Below are positions 35,198 to 44,461 of a DNA stretch of 64,000 bases, one piece after another. The stretch covers positions 124,001 to 188,000 of the forward strand of contig NZ_JACXBW010000002.1 of assembly GCF_014712225.1 (NCBI RefSeq). Direction: 5' to 3'. Under the pieces are notes generated by a model. That model had not been told where the DNA came from. It was given only the letters and a program-made list of their open reading frames with translations, and did not search any database. This DNA is from Pseudarthrobacter sulfonivorans. Lineage in GTDB: Bacteria; Actinomycetota; Actinomycetes; Actinomycetales; Micrococcaceae. Position numbers and translations under genes: made by a program. Numbering within the stretch: position 1 is the stretch's first letter; every line of letters begins with the position of its first letter.

Positions 35198-35875
35198 TTA
35201 GAGGGAGGCGCCGCCGCAGATGACGTAGTTCTGGCCCGTGATGGACTTGCCGTGCGGGCCCAGGAGGAAGGCGGCCAGGGCGGCGACGTCGTCGGGATCC
35301 ACCAGGGCGCCCAGGGCCGGCATGCGCACCGGAGTGGCCGCACGGCCGGGGTCGTTCAGCATGGGGGTGTCGGTCGGGCCCGGGGAGAGCACGTTGACCG
35401 TGATCCCCCGCGGCGCGAGCTCCTGCGCCCAGGTCCGGCCCAGCCCCATCAGCGCAGCCTTGGTGGCGGCGTACTGGCTCTTGCCCGGCGACCCCGTGGA
35501 GGTGCGGCTGCCCAGCAGGACGATCCTGCCGCCGTCGGGCATGGCCGGCAGCAAAGCATTGGCCAGCACGGACGCCGCCGCCACGTGGACGGCGAACATT
35601 CCGGCCAAAGCGGACGGGTCCAGCTCCCCCAGCGGTGCCGTCCGCTGGAATCCGGCGGCGTGCACCAGCGCATGGGCCGGCTGCAAGCCCGCCACAGCAG
35701 AGGCCAGAGACTCGGGCTCGGAGAGGTCAGCCTGGAGCCACTCGAACTTCCCGTCGAGCGACGTTGCGCTCCGGCTCAGGCCGGTCACGGCCCACCCGTC
35801 GGCCAGCAGCCGGCGGGTTATGGCCAGGCCGATCCCCGAACTGCACCCTGTCACGACTGCATGCTGCTCAGTCAT
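35198..35875 (-). CDS. Short-chain dehydrogenase/reductase
   Basis: A 225-residue NAD(P)-dependent SDR. The cofactor motif TGCSSGIGLAI is at residues 9-19. The catalytic Ser is in GRIVLLGSRTSTG, and Tyr and Lys are in SQYAATKAALM. LSPGPTDTPM is the usual substrate-loop segment. It is the last gene of the nine-gene minus-strand operon and overlaps the sialidase-like gene by 8 bases, so it probably acts on a sugar-derived alcohol or ketone in the same pathway. Substrate unknown. Confidence 0.93.
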   Translation of the reverse strand: MTEQHAVVTGCSSGIGLAITRRLLADGWAVTGLSRSATSLDGKFEWLQADLSEPESLASAVAGLQPAHALVHAAGFQRTAPLGELDPSALAGMFAVHVAAASVLANALLPAMPDGGRIVLLGSRTSTGSPGKSQYAATKAALMGLGRTWAQELAPRGITVNVLSPGPTDTPMLNDPGRAATPVRMPALGALVDPDDVAALAAFLLGPHGKSITGQNYVICGGASL

Positions 35876-37133
35876 TGATCGAGCCGTCCTCCAGTCCGCC
35901 CGGCGTCTGCGTGCCCTCGTACGCCCACTGCGGGTCCACCCGGACGAACTTGATGGCCTGCCGGAAGTACGTGTACGCGATGTTCAGGGCGCCGTCCGGG
36001 CCCTGGTGGATGGACGGGTAGGAGTATTCGCGGTTGAGCCCGTCGCGGGAGTTGTTGGACAGGCAGTACCCGTCCCCCACGTCCAGGTTCCGGCGGATTG
36101 GCCAGGTGCGGCCCGAGTCCTCGGAGATCGCCAGGGTCATCGGAGACCGCGGCGTGCCCCAGAAGGCGCCGCGGGCGCCGCCCTCGCCCAAAGAAGCAGC
36201 GCCCGGCACGGGCTCGGCCACCTGCCCCTGTTCCTCGGCCAGGCCGTCGTCGTCGATCTCGTCGTACAGCGACAGCCGCCGCTCAGTGGAAGCCTCGGCC
36301 CGGCTGTGGTTGTAGACGAGGGCCAGGCGGCCGTCGGCGAGCGCAACAAACTGGATGGAGGAGTTGTTGTTGGGCAGCTCGGTGGGGACCGGCTCGCTCC
36401 AGGTGGTGCCGTCGTCCGTGGACCGGGATTCGTAGATCGAGTCGGCCCAGCGGCTGCGGAACAGGGCCAGCAGGGAGCCGTCGGCCACGGGCTGGATGTT
36501 CATGTGGACGCAGCCCAGGCTGCCGGGCAGGACGGTTTCGGTCCAGGTGGCGCCGGCGTCGTCCGAAATCATCACGGCGCTGTCGTCGCTGTTGCCCACC
36601 CATTTCTCCCCCGGCGTGGTGATGCAGCGGAAGATCGGCACGATCAGGCGGCCGGACGGCAGCACCACCGGCAGCTGGCGGACGAACACGCCGCCCGTTT
36701 CGTTCGCGGCGAAGAGTGTTTCCACCTCGCCCCAGGTGCGGCCGCTGTCGATGGAAATACGACGGCGGACCTCGGCGGTGTCCTGGTTGCCCGCCTTCTG
36801 CGCGGTGTAGAGCAGCCAGAGCGAAGTGTCCGGCGCGGTGAACAGGATGGGGTTCTGCTCGGAGCGGGTGGAGTCGTCGGAGAGCTGCGCCGGCTCGGAC
36901 CACTGGCTGCTGCCGGGCTCCAGGGTGGAGAACCAGATGGAGATGTCCGGCACGCCTTCCTGGGTGCCGCCGAACCACACGCAGCCCAGCCGGCCGTCCG
37001 GCAGGGTGAGCAGGTTGGCGGCGTGGCTCTGCACGGTGGGCGCCGGGAGGTAGGCGAAGTCCGCGCCGTCCGCCCGCTTCACGGTCCCGTCCGGGGTGAT
37101 GGTGCTGTACGCGTCGGTGGTGGTGTTCTGCAC
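35868..37133 (-). CDS. BNR/sialidase-family protein, cytosolic
   Basis: 421 residues of six-bladed propeller type. Four Asp-box motifs (S-x-D-x-G-x-T-W) are visible: SIDSGRTWGEV, SDDAGATWTET, STDDGTTWSEP and SEDSGRTWPI. Arg-rich strands typical of sialidases occur (GRLIVPIFRC, FRSRWADSIYESR). There is no signal peptide, so it works in the cytoplasm, which is uncommon for true sialidases. It sits in an operon with a Dpp-type importer and an HpcH/HpaI aldolase, so it probably cleaves an imported glycoside or lyase-type substrate. Sialic acid itself is doubtful because no NanA-type aldolase is present. Confidence 0.85.
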   Translation of the reverse strand: MQNTTTDAYSTITPDGTVKRADGADFAYLPAPTVQSHAANLLTLPDGRLGCVWFGGTQEGVPDISIWFSTLEPGSSQWSEPAQLSDDSTRSEQNPILFTAPDTSLWLLYTAQKAGNQDTAEVRRRISIDSGRTWGEVETLFAANETGGVFVRQLPVVLPSGRLIVPIFRCITTPGEKWVGNSDDSAVMISDDAGATWTETVLPGSLGCVHMNIQPVADGSLLALFRSRWADSIYESRSTDDGTTWSEPVPTELPNNNSSIQFVALADGRLALVYNHSRAEASTERRLSLYDEIDDDGLAEEQGQVAEPVPGAASLGEGGARGAFWGTPRSPMTLAISEDSGRTWPIRRNLDVGDGYCLSNNSRDGLNREYSYPSIHQGPDGALNIAYTYFRQAIKFVRVDPQWAYEGTQTPGGLEDGSIND

Positions 37134-37138
37134 GTAAA

Positions 37139-37927
37139 TCAGTCCTTGGTGGTAGCGGCGCTGGTGGCGGCCTCGAGGTGGGACTTGGCGATCTGTTCCA
37201 GGTGGGTGAGGTCGGAGGCCACCGTGGTGAAGGTGTAGCCCTGCTTCAGCCGTTGCGCGGCCACCGTCCCCGCGGGGGTGTGGATGCCGGCGGCGATGCC
37301 CGCGGAGGCCGCGGCTTCGGCGACGGTCTCCAGGGCTGCATTGAATTCGGTTTCGACGGCGAGATCCCCGGGGTACGCCGCGCCCACGGCGATGGCGAGG
37401 TCAGACGGCCCCACGTAGATGCCGTCCAGGCCCGGAGTGCCGCAGATTTCCTTCACGTTGGCCAGCCCCTCCGGCGTCTCGATCATGGCGAACACCAGCG
37501 TGGTGGCGTTGGCGTCGGCGGGCTTGGGCCCGATCCGCAGGGCGGAGCGCATCGGTCCGTAGGAGCGGCCGCCCAGCGGCGGGTACTTCGCGGCGGCAAC
37601 CGCGGCGGCGGCGTCCTCGGCGTTGTTGACGAGCGGGACGATGACGCCCACGGCGCCGGCGTCGAGCGCCTTGCCGATCGCGGTGAAGTCGTTGGCCTCC
37701 ACCCGCACCATGCCGACGGCGGTGTGCCCGGCGTCGATCGCCATCAGCCCGTTGAGGACCCCCGAGTAGCCGAGCAGGCCGTGCTGCGCGTCGAGGGCCA
37801 CGTAGTCGTAGCCGAGCCGGCCGATGCGTTCGGTGGCCACGGGCGCGTCCAGCACCGCCCAGTAGCCCACCGCCTGCTCACGGGCACGGATCTTGCGGGC
37901 GAATTCGAGGGCCAGTTCGGAGGTCAT
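37139..37927 (-). CDS. HpcH/HpaI-family aldolase
   Basis: A 262-residue class II pyruvate-type aldolase. Family motifs: YVALDAQHGLLGYSGV (base His in the QHG motif), VGMVRVEANDFTAIGKALDA, AMIETPEGLANVKEI (metal-binding Glu) and DGIYVGPSDLAIAVG (metal-binding Asp). It cleaves 2-keto-3-deoxy acids to pyruvate plus an aldehyde. Here it follows an aldo/keto reductase and precedes the sialidase-like gene, fitting a sugar-acid degradation route. Exact substrate unknown; the HpcH name would overstate it. Confidence 0.93.
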   Translation of the reverse strand: MTSELALEFARKIRAREQAVGYWAVLDAPVATERIGRLGYDYVALDAQHGLLGYSGVLNGLMAIDAGHTAVGMVRVEANDFTAIGKALDAGAVGVIVPLVNNAEDAAAAVAAAKYPPLGGRSYGPMRSALRIGPKPADANATTLVFAMIETPEGLANVKEICGTPGLDGIYVGPSDLAIAVGAAYPGDLAVETEFNAALETVAEAAASAGIAAGIHTPAGTVAAQRLKQGYTFTTVASDLTHLEQIAKSHLEAATSAATTKD

Positions 37928-37984
37928 GAGAGTCCTTCAGTGTCGGTTCAGGAAAGAAGTTGGTTCAGTCGGGAAAGAAGTGGG

Positions 37985-38974
37985 TCAGCGGTTGTAGGCG
38001 GGCATCGGTCCGCGCAGCGAGGTGCCGACGGCGTCGCAGACTTCCACGACGTCGGCCGGCAGCGGGCCGTTGGCCACGGCGGCGATGTTGGCCCGGAGCT
38101 GTTCCACCTTGGACCCGCCCAGCAGCATGGAGCCCACGCCGTCACGGTAGGCCAGCCAGCGCAGGGACAGCTCGGCCAGTGTGATATCCGCGTCGGAAGC
38201 GATGCGGGAAAGCTCCCCGATCGCGTCGAACAGTTGCTTGTCCCAGTAGCGCTGGGTGTACATGGCGGCCAGTTTGGAGTCGCCGTAGCGGCCTTCGGTG
38301 GGCTTGGCATCGAAGCTGTGCTTGCCGGTAAGCAGGCCGCCGCCCAGCGGGTTGTAGACCATGGTGTGCACGTGGTGGGTGGCCGCGAATTCGAGGTATT
38401 CCTCCTCCAGCCGGCGTGCCACCAGGTTGTAGAGCTGCTGCGCGACGACGGGCTGCGGCGCGCCCACTTCACGCGCCGTGTGGATCACGTCGGCGATCTG
38501 CCAGGCGGCGAAGTTGGACACGCCCAGCGCGCCGATCTTCCCTTCGGCCGCCAGCTCGGCCACGGTCGAAAGCGTCGAAGCCAAAGGCGTGGCCCGGTCT
38601 GGCTGGTGCAGGTAGAACAGGTCGATGCTGTCCACGCCCAGCCGGCGCAGGCTCCCCTCCACGCTGGCACGCAGCCCCGCGGGCGACAGGGGCGAATGGG
38701 AGCCGTGGTCCGCGTGCGGCATGCCGGCCTTGGAAGCCAGGATGACGCCGTCGCGCTTTCCCTTCAGAAGCCGGGCGAGCATCTCCTCGGTGGTTCCCCC
38801 GACGTAGGCGTTGGCGGTGTCGATGGTGGTGATGCCGGCCTCGAGCGCTGCCTCCACCATCCGTCCCGCGGTGGCCTCGTCGACGGTGTCGCCGAACGTC
38901 ATGGTTCCCAGGACCAGCCGGGAGATGGGGAGTTTCAGGCCGTCCACCTGGGCGCCTTCGGGCTGCTTGCTCAT
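37985..38974 (-). CDS. Aldo/keto reductase
   Basis: A 329-residue NADPH-dependent reductase with the (beta/alpha)8 AKR signatures: GTMTFGDTVDEATAGRMV, TTIDTANAYVGGTTEEMLA (catalytic Asp and Tyr), GVILASKAGM (Lys) and IDLFYLHQPDRATPL (His). Cofactor-binding residues lie near LLGGSKVEQLRANI. It shares the operon with the ABC importer upstream and the aldolase downstream, so it may oxidise or reduce the imported sugar derivative. No closer assignment is possible. Confidence 0.93.
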   Translation of the reverse strand: MSKQPEGAQVDGLKLPISRLVLGTMTFGDTVDEATAGRMVEAALEAGITTIDTANAYVGGTTEEMLARLLKGKRDGVILASKAGMPHADHGSHSPLSPAGLRASVEGSLRRLGVDSIDLFYLHQPDRATPLASTLSTVAELAAEGKIGALGVSNFAAWQIADVIHTAREVGAPQPVVAQQLYNLVARRLEEEYLEFAATHHVHTMVYNPLGGGLLTGKHSFDAKPTEGRYGDSKLAAMYTQRYWDKQLFDAIGELSRIASDADITLAELSLRWLAYRDGVGSMLLGGSKVEQLRANIAAVANGPLPADVVEVCDAVGTSLRGPMPAYNR

Positions 38975-39017
38975 GCGTTGATTCCTCGTGGTTGCGTCAT
39001 TGTCAGGACGTAAAGGC

Positions 39018-39848
39018 TCAGGCCTGGTTGGAGAGCGCCAGGGACCGGACCAGATGCCGCGGTTTCAGGCCAACCATGGTGGCGGGGTCCAGCGCGGCGC
39101 GGCGGAGCTTGCGGGTGTAGTCCTCCTTGGGGGCGGTCAGGACGGACGCGGTGGTGCCGTGTTCCACCAGCTTGCCCTTCTGCATCACCATGACGCTATC
39201 GCTGATTTCCTGCACCACGCCAAGGTTGTGCGAGATGAACACGTAGGTGATGCCGGTTTCGTCCTGGATGGATTTGAGCAGCCGCAGCACCTGCGCCTGG
39301 ACGGACACGTCCAGGGCGCTGGTGGCCTCGTCGCAGACCAGGAGTTCGGGCTTGGAGGCGAGCGCCCGGGCGATCCCGATCCGCTGGCGCTGGCCGCCGG
39401 AGAACTCGGCCGGGTGCCTGTCCAGGGACCTGACGGGCAGGCCCACCTGGTCGATCAGCTTGGCGGCGGCCTTGTGCCGTTCGGCCTTGGACCGGACGCC
39501 CTGCAGCTTCAGCGGCTCGGCCACGATCTCCTGGGCGGTCATGTGCGGGTCCAGCGAGCCGTACGGGTCCTGGAACACCATCTGGAACCTGGAGCGCATG
39601 GGCCGCAGCTTGGCCTCGCTCATGGACGCGATGTCCGTCCCGTCCAGGTCGATCCGCCCGCTGGTGGGGGTGACCAGCCGCATCAGCGCTTTGGCGATGG
39701 TGGACTTGCCGCAGCCGGATTCACCCACGACGGCGATCGTCTTGCCTTTGTCCACGGAGAACGAGACGTCGTCGACGGCCCGGAAGGTCCCGCCGGGGAC
39801 GTGGTAGTCCACCACCAGGTTTTCGACGGCGAGGAACGGCTTAGTCAT
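39018..39848 (-). CDS. Oligopeptide/opine-type ABC importer, ATP-binding protein (DppF-like)
   Basis: A 276-residue ATPase. Walker A GESGCGKSTIAK, ABC signature EFSGGQRQRIGIARAL, Walker B LLVCDEATSALDVS and the H-loop FISHNLGVVQ are all intact. The C-terminal DppF extension is short. It overlaps the DppD-like gene by 8 bases. With DppD it powers uptake by the DppBC permease pair. Substrate set by the binding protein at 42697-44271. Confidence 0.96.
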   Translation of the reverse strand: MTKPFLAVENLVVDYHVPGGTFRAVDDVSFSVDKGKTIAVVGESGCGKSTIAKALMRLVTPTSGRIDLDGTDIASMSEAKLRPMRSRFQMVFQDPYGSLDPHMTAQEIVAEPLKLQGVRSKAERHKAAAKLIDQVGLPVRSLDRHPAEFSGGQRQRIGIARALASKPELLVCDEATSALDVSVQAQVLRLLKSIQDETGITYVFISHNLGVVQEISDSVMVMQKGKLVEHGTTASVLTAPKEDYTRKLRRAALDPATMVGLKPRHLVRSLALSNQA

Positions 39849-40839
39849 GGCTTGCTCCGGTCTGGGTCAGGGCTGGGTCAGTGGTGGAGGCGGTGCCGCC
39901 AGTGGAGCCGGCGCCTCCAGTGGAGGCGGTGCCGCCGGCGGCCGGGGTGCCGGCGGCGTGGGCAGCGCGGCGGCCCGGGGTAGCAGCGGGGGTTTCATCC
40001 CACGGCCCCAGCACCGGCACCGCGGCCAGCAGGGCCCGGGTGTATTCGGTGGCGGGGTGGTCCACGATCTGCTGGACCTCGCCGGACTCCACAAACGAGC
40101 CGTCCTTCATCACGTGGATGCGGTCCGAGATCAGCCGGGCCACGCCGAGGTCGTGCGTGATCATCAGGATGCCGATGCCGCGCTGTTCCTGCAGTTCCAG
40201 CAGCAGGTCCAGGATGCCGCCCTGCACGGTGACGTCCAGGGCCGACGTCGGCTCGTCCGCCACGAGCAGCTGCGGCTCGCTGGCCAGGGCAATGGCGATC
40301 AGCACACGCTGCAGCATGCCGCCGGAGAGCTGGTGCGGGTACTTCTTGAGCTGCTTCTCCGGGGTGGGGATGTGCACCTGCTCCAGCAGCCGGACTGCCC
40401 GGGCCTGCAGCGCGCCCTTGTCCTTGGCGGAGGCGGCACCGGCGATCCGGATGGCCTCGAAGAGCTGGTTCCCGATCGAGTGGACCGGGCTCAGCGCCGT
40501 CATGGGGTCCTGCGGGATCAGGGCGAGGGTCTTGCCGCGCACCTTGTTGATGGCCTTGGGATCGGCGCTGATGTCGACGCCGTCAATCAGCACGGTGCCG
40601 GAAAGCACCGCCAGATCTTCCGGCAGCAGGCGCAGGATGCCCATCGCCGTCGTCGATTTGCCGGAACCGGACTCACCGATGATGGTGACCGTCTCGCCCC
40701 GGTGGATGCTGAAGCTGACGGAATCCACGGCGCGGATGATGCCGGCGTCGGTGATCAGTTCCACCTGGAAGTCGCGGACCTCCAGGAGGGGCTGCTCGCT
40801 GAACGCAGGGGTAGCGGGTTGTGCAGTCATGTCAGGCAC
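39841..40839 (-). CDS. Oligopeptide/opine-type ABC importer, ATP-binding protein (DppD-like) with low-complexity tail
   Basis: A 332-residue ATPase. Walker A GESGSGKSTTAMG, signature QLSGGMLQRVLIAIAL (Leu where Arg is usual after GGM), Walker B LLVADEPTSALDVT and ITHDLGVAR. After the conserved domain (to about 280) the last 45-50 residues are a Gly/Ala/Thr/Ser repeat tail (TAAGGTASTGGAGSTGGTAS-like), longer than normal for DppD. The DNA under this tail (39880-39950) is itself repetitive. Partner of the DppF-like gene downstream. Confidence 0.95.
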   Translation of the reverse strand: MPDMTAQPATPAFSEQPLLEVRDFQVELITDAGIIRAVDSVSFSIHRGETVTIIGESGSGKSTTAMGILRLLPEDLAVLSGTVLIDGVDISADPKAINKVRGKTLALIPQDPMTALSPVHSIGNQLFEAIRIAGAASAKDKGALQARAVRLLEQVHIPTPEKQLKKYPHQLSGGMLQRVLIAIALASEPQLLVADEPTSALDVTVQGGILDLLLELQEQRGIGILMITHDLGVARLISDRIHVMKDGSFVESGEVQQIVDHPATEYTRALLAAVPVLGPWDETPAATPGRRAAHAAGTPAAGGTASTGGAGSTGGTASTTDPALTQTGASHD

Positions 40840-41761
40840 CCTTCTTCTTGCGGCGGGGACGGTCGCGCAGGCCGTCGCCCAGCAGGTTCACGCCCACCAC
40901 CATGAGCACGATCACCAGGCCGGGCAGGGTGACCATCCACCAGGAGGTGGTGATGTAGTCCTGGCCGTCGGAGATGATCCGGCCCCAGGTGGCGAAGGGG
41001 CGCTGCGGGCCGGCGCCGAGGAAGCTGAGCGCGGACTCGAGCAGCACGGCCTGGGCCAGCAGGAGCAGGACCACCAGGGTGGCCTGCTTGATGACGTTGG
41101 GGATGATGTGCTGGATGAGGATCTGGATCCGGTGCAGGCCCAGGATCCTAGCCGCGGAGACGTACGGCTTTTCGCGTTCCACCAGCACCATGGAGCGGGT
41201 GAGGCGGGCGACTTCGGGCCATTGGGCGATGGCGATCACGAAGGTGATCACCGGGATGGAGGGGCCGAACAGCGCCACCACGAGCAGCAGCATCATGAGC
41301 AGCGGCAGCGACATCTGGGCCTCGAGGACGCGGGAGACGATGGTGTCCACCCAGCCGCCGAAGTAGCCGGCGGCCGAGCCGAGGATGATGCCGATGGCGC
41401 CGGAGACCAGCACGGCCAGCAGGCCGATGGTCAGCGAGACCTGGCCGCCATGCAGCACGCGGGAGAGGAGGTCGCGGCCCAGCTGGTCGGTGCCGAACAG
41501 GTGCCCGTCGGTGAACGGCGGCAGGCGCCGGGCGGAGAGGTCCTGGAAGTTGGCGTCCGGCAGCGGGAGCACGTTGGCCAGGATGATGGGGATGATCACC
41601 AGCAGGGTGCAGACGGCGCCCACGATGAGCTTGGTCTTCGCGGCCTTACGACGGCGGGTGGCGCCTGCTGCGGCGATGTCCGCCTTGGTGACGGCGCTGG
41701 GGCTCGGCTGCCGGGCCGGCTGCGCTGCGGGGGTTCCGGCGGTTGCCGTATCGAGGCTCAT
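40832..41761 (-). CDS. ABC importer permease (DppC-like)
   Basis: A 309-residue permease with about six helices and the binding-protein-dependent transport EAA loop near RSMVLVEREKPYVSAARILGL. The N-terminal tail (about 45 residues, Ala/Pro-rich) and LFGTDQLGRDLLSRVLHGG are typical of DppC/OppC proteins. It overlaps both neighbours by 4-8 bases in the operon. Confidence 0.96.
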   Translation of the reverse strand: MSLDTATAGTPAAQPARQPSPSAVTKADIAAAGATRRRKAAKTKLIVGAVCTLLVIIPIILANVLPLPDANFQDLSARRLPPFTDGHLFGTDQLGRDLLSRVLHGGQVSLTIGLLAVLVSGAIGIILGSAAGYFGGWVDTIVSRVLEAQMSLPLLMMLLLVVALFGPSIPVITFVIAIAQWPEVARLTRSMVLVEREKPYVSAARILGLHRIQILIQHIIPNVIKQATLVVLLLLAQAVLLESALSFLGAGPQRPFATWGRIISDGQDYITTSWWMVTLPGLVIVLMVVGVNLLGDGLRDRPRRKKKGA

Positions 41762-42693
41762 GCTGTTGCCGCCTTTCCAAGACGAACGCGGGGATCAAGA
41801 AGCGGGTAGGCGAGGTCGATGAGTAGCTGCACACCCACGGCCAGGAGTGCGGTGAGGAGGACCGTGGCCTGGATGAGGGGGTAGTCGCGGGTCTCCAGGG
41901 CCCGCACGATCAGGGAGCCGACGCCGGGCCAGGCGAACACCACCTCGACGACGACCACGCCGTTGAGCATGGCGGCGAACCGGGTGCCCAGGGCGGTGAA
42001 GACCGGGATGGCCGAGTTGCCCATGGCGTAGCGCCACGTGAGCACGGAGTTCCGGACACCGCGGGAGCGGGCCACCGTGAGGTATGGGGCGGCGAAGTTG
42101 GCGGTCATTTCGCGCCGGACCATCCGGGAGATCAGGGCGATCTGCAGGATGGCGATGGTGATGGTCGGCAGGACCAGCCCGCCCCAGGTGGCGAACCCGG
42201 AGGCCGGGAAGACAGGAATCAGCACGGCGAAGCCGGTGAGGAGCATGATGCCGGTCCAGAAGTCGGGCATGGACTGACCGGCGATGGTGAGCACGTTGAC
42301 GCCGAATTCGCGGCCGGTGTCCGGGCGGCGGGACATCCACACGCCCAGCGGGATGGCCACCACGGCGGTCAGGAGGATGGACGCCGTCGCCAGGGTCAGC
42401 GTGTACGGCATCCGCTCGGCCACCACCTGCATGGCGGGGGCCTGGAAGGAGTAGGACGTGCCCAGGTTGCCGGTCAGCAGCTGCTGCAGGAAGATCCAGT
42501 ACTGCTCCAGCAGGGACTTGTTCAGGCCGAACTGTTCGCGGACGTTGTCCAGCTGCTCGGTGGTGGCCAGCGGTCCGGCGTAGGACACGGCCGGATCGCC
42601 CGGGGCCATGCGGATCAGGATGAACACGGTGGACACCGTCAGGAACACGGTCAGCAGGCCCTGTCCCAGGCGCTTCAGGATGTAGTTCGTCAT
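41758..42693 (-). CDS. ABC importer permease (DppB-like)
   Basis: A 311-residue permease. The N-terminus NYILKRLGQGLLTVFLTVST-VFILIRMAPGDP is the DppB/OppB hallmark. The EAA loop lies at NFAAPYLTVARSRGVRNSVL, and ALGTRFAAMLNGVVVVEVVF-AWPGVGSLIV near the end is family-typical. It starts 3 bases after the binding protein gene. Confidence 0.96.
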   Translation of the reverse strand: MTNYILKRLGQGLLTVFLTVSTVFILIRMAPGDPAVSYAGPLATTEQLDNVREQFGLNKSLLEQYWIFLQQLLTGNLGTSYSFQAPAMQVVAERMPYTLTLATASILLTAVVAIPLGVWMSRRPDTGREFGVNVLTIAGQSMPDFWTGIMLLTGFAVLIPVFPASGFATWGGLVLPTITIAILQIALISRMVRREMTANFAAPYLTVARSRGVRNSVLTWRYAMGNSAIPVFTALGTRFAAMLNGVVVVEVVFAWPGVGSLIVRALETRDYPLIQATVLLTALLAVGVQLLIDLAYPLLDPRVRLGKAATA

Positions 42694-42696
42694 GGC

Positions 42697-44271
42697 TTAG
42701 GCCTCCAGCCGTGCATCAACGAGCGGGTAGGAGTTGGTGGGAGCCAGGCTGATGCCGGACACCCGCTGGCGGTGGGCGAGGACGGACTTGGGCACAAACG
42801 CCCAGGCGCAGGGCCAGGTGTCCCAGATGGCCTGCTGTGCCACGGCGAGCAGTTCCTGCCGGCGCGTGGCGTCCACCTCGGAGGAGGCAGCCTGGATCTT
42901 GGCCTGCACCTCCGGGAAGACGTAGCCCTGGTAGGTGTCGCGGGTGGCTTCCTTTTCGGGGGTGCCCGCGTACATGCCCTGCATCATGGTGATGGCCAGG
43001 CCGGTGGGGCTGCTGAAGCCGTTGCCCAGCAGGTCCCAGTCGCCCTGCTTGCCCTGGCGCCAGGCCAGGATGTTGCCGCCGGGTTCGAACTGCTGCAGCT
43101 CGGTCTTTACGCCGATGGCGCCGAACATCTCCACCAGGGCCTCCATCACGGAGGTGTCGGAGGCGAACTCGCCGGTTTCCCAGATGATCTTCAGGGTGAG
43201 GTCCTTGACGCCGAGCTCGGCGAGCCGGGCCTTGGCCTTCGCCGGATCGTAGGTGTAGGTGCCGGTCTTGTGGTACCCGGTGAGGCTGCCCGGCGTGACG
43301 CCCTCGGCCGCGCTGACGGAGTCCACCAGCACGTCCTTCACCAGCGCGTTGCCGTCGATCGCCCAGCTGAGGGCTTCGCGGACGCGGACGTCGGCGAGCG
43401 GGTGGCCGGCGGGCTTGCGGAAGTTGTAGAAGATCTGGTTCAGGCGGAGGCTGGATGCCTCTTCGAGCTCGACGCCGGGGAGTCCGGCGAGCTGTTCGCG
43501 CGAATCGGGCGTGATGGAGTCGATGATGTCCACCTCGCCGCTGCGCAGCGCGATGACGCGGCTGGATTCCTCGGGGAGGAACCGGACTTCCACGTTCTCC
43601 ACCTCGGGCGTGGGGCCCCAGTAGTTCTCGTTGCGGGCCAGGCTGTAGGTGCCGGCGCCGCGGTTGAACTTGGTGACGACGTACGGGCCGGTGCCCACGC
43701 CTTCCTGCAGTTCCTCCGGCTTGTTCTGCGCGGCCGGGGTAATCAGGATCATGCTCATGAGCGAGTCCAGGATGGGGACGGGCTTCTTGGACACCATCTT
43801 GAAGGTGCGCTCGTCCACCGGCACCACCTCGGGGAACTCGGGGAAGAAGCCTGCCACGAAGGAGCCCTGCACCTGCTTGTACATCTTCAGCGCCGTGGCC
43901 ACGTCCTCGATCCTGACGGGGCTGCCGTCCGAGTAGCGGATGCCTTCGCGGAGCGTGACGGTCCACTCGGTGGGGCCGGTCATCTCGAAGCGTTCGGCCA
44001 GGACCAGGACGGGCTTGGTTTCGGGGCCGATGGCGGTGAGGCCCTGGCGGACCGAGCGCTGCACGGTGACGGCGGCGTCGAACTGGTTGAGCTTGTTGTC
44101 CAGGCTGACCAGGGACCGGTTGAGGGCCAGGGTCAGGGTGCTGGGTCCCGGCAGGCCGGTGGGGCCGGCACAGCCTGCGAGGCTGCCGGTGCCCAGGAGA
44201 AACCCGGCGGCGGCGCCAAACTGCAGCAGGCTGCGGCGGGAAATCTCACGTCCTTGAGGAAGAACGGTCAT
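42697..44271 (-). CDS. Peptide/opine-type ABC substrate-binding lipoprotein
   Basis: A 524-residue family 5 extracellular solute-binding protein. The N-terminus has a Tat motif (SRRSLLQFG, residues 11-19) followed by a lipobox ending at Cys34 (GSLAGC), so it is probably a Tat-exported lipoprotein. Core motifs are LSVNEREAL-like blocks: DVRVREALSWAIDGNALVKD and VTPGSLTGYHKTGTYTYDPA. This is the first gene of the nine-gene operon and decides its substrate. Family 5 proteins bind peptides, opines, glycosides and sugar acids, so the ligand is open. Palindrome TGCGCAAATTGCGCA lies 80 bases upstream. Confidence 0.95.
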   Translation of the reverse strand: MTVLPQGREISRRSLLQFGAAAGFLLGTGSLAGCAGPTGLPGPSTLTLALNRSLVSLDNKLNQFDAAVTVQRSVRQGLTAIGPETKPVLVLAERFEMTGPTEWTVTLREGIRYSDGSPVRIEDVATALKMYKQVQGSFVAGFFPEFPEVVPVDERTFKMVSKKPVPILDSLMSMILITPAAQNKPEELQEGVGTGPYVVTKFNRGAGTYSLARNENYWGPTPEVENVEVRFLPEESSRVIALRSGEVDIIDSITPDSREQLAGLPGVELEEASSLRLNQIFYNFRKPAGHPLADVRVREALSWAIDGNALVKDVLVDSVSAAEGVTPGSLTGYHKTGTYTYDPAKAKARLAELGVKDLTLKIIWETGEFASDTSVMEALVEMFGAIGVKTELQQFEPGGNILAWRQGKQGDWDLLGNGFSSPTGLAITMMQGMYAGTPEKEATRDTYQGYVFPEVQAKIQAASSEVDATRRQELLAVAQQAIWDTWPCAWAFVPKSVLAHRQRVSGISLAPTNSYPLVDARLEA

Positions 44272-44350
44272 CGTTGACCTCTCGGTTGATCGGGGTCGGC
44301 GGCCGGCCGGTTGGCTGCGCCGAATGTTGTGTCCATCACTTTGCCACTCC

Positions 44351-44365
44351 TGCGCAAATTGCGCA
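44351..44365. promoter_or_regulatory. 15-bp perfect palindrome in the divergent promoter region
   Basis: TGCGCAAATTGCGCA between the ABC operon (left) and the kinase-PdxA2 gene (right). A further GCGCAA half-site lies at 44384-44389. The same GCGCAA word recurs inside the kinase gene near 45216-45232. Candidate operator for the adjacent DeoR-type regulator. Confidence 0.55.
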
Positions 44366-44461
44366 ACCCCTCTAGCGTGATTCGCGCAACCGTGTCATGA
44401 TGTTGGAAAGCATCCCGCTGTCCGGCGGGGTCCCAGCCAACAATGACGCGAGAGGAGCAAT

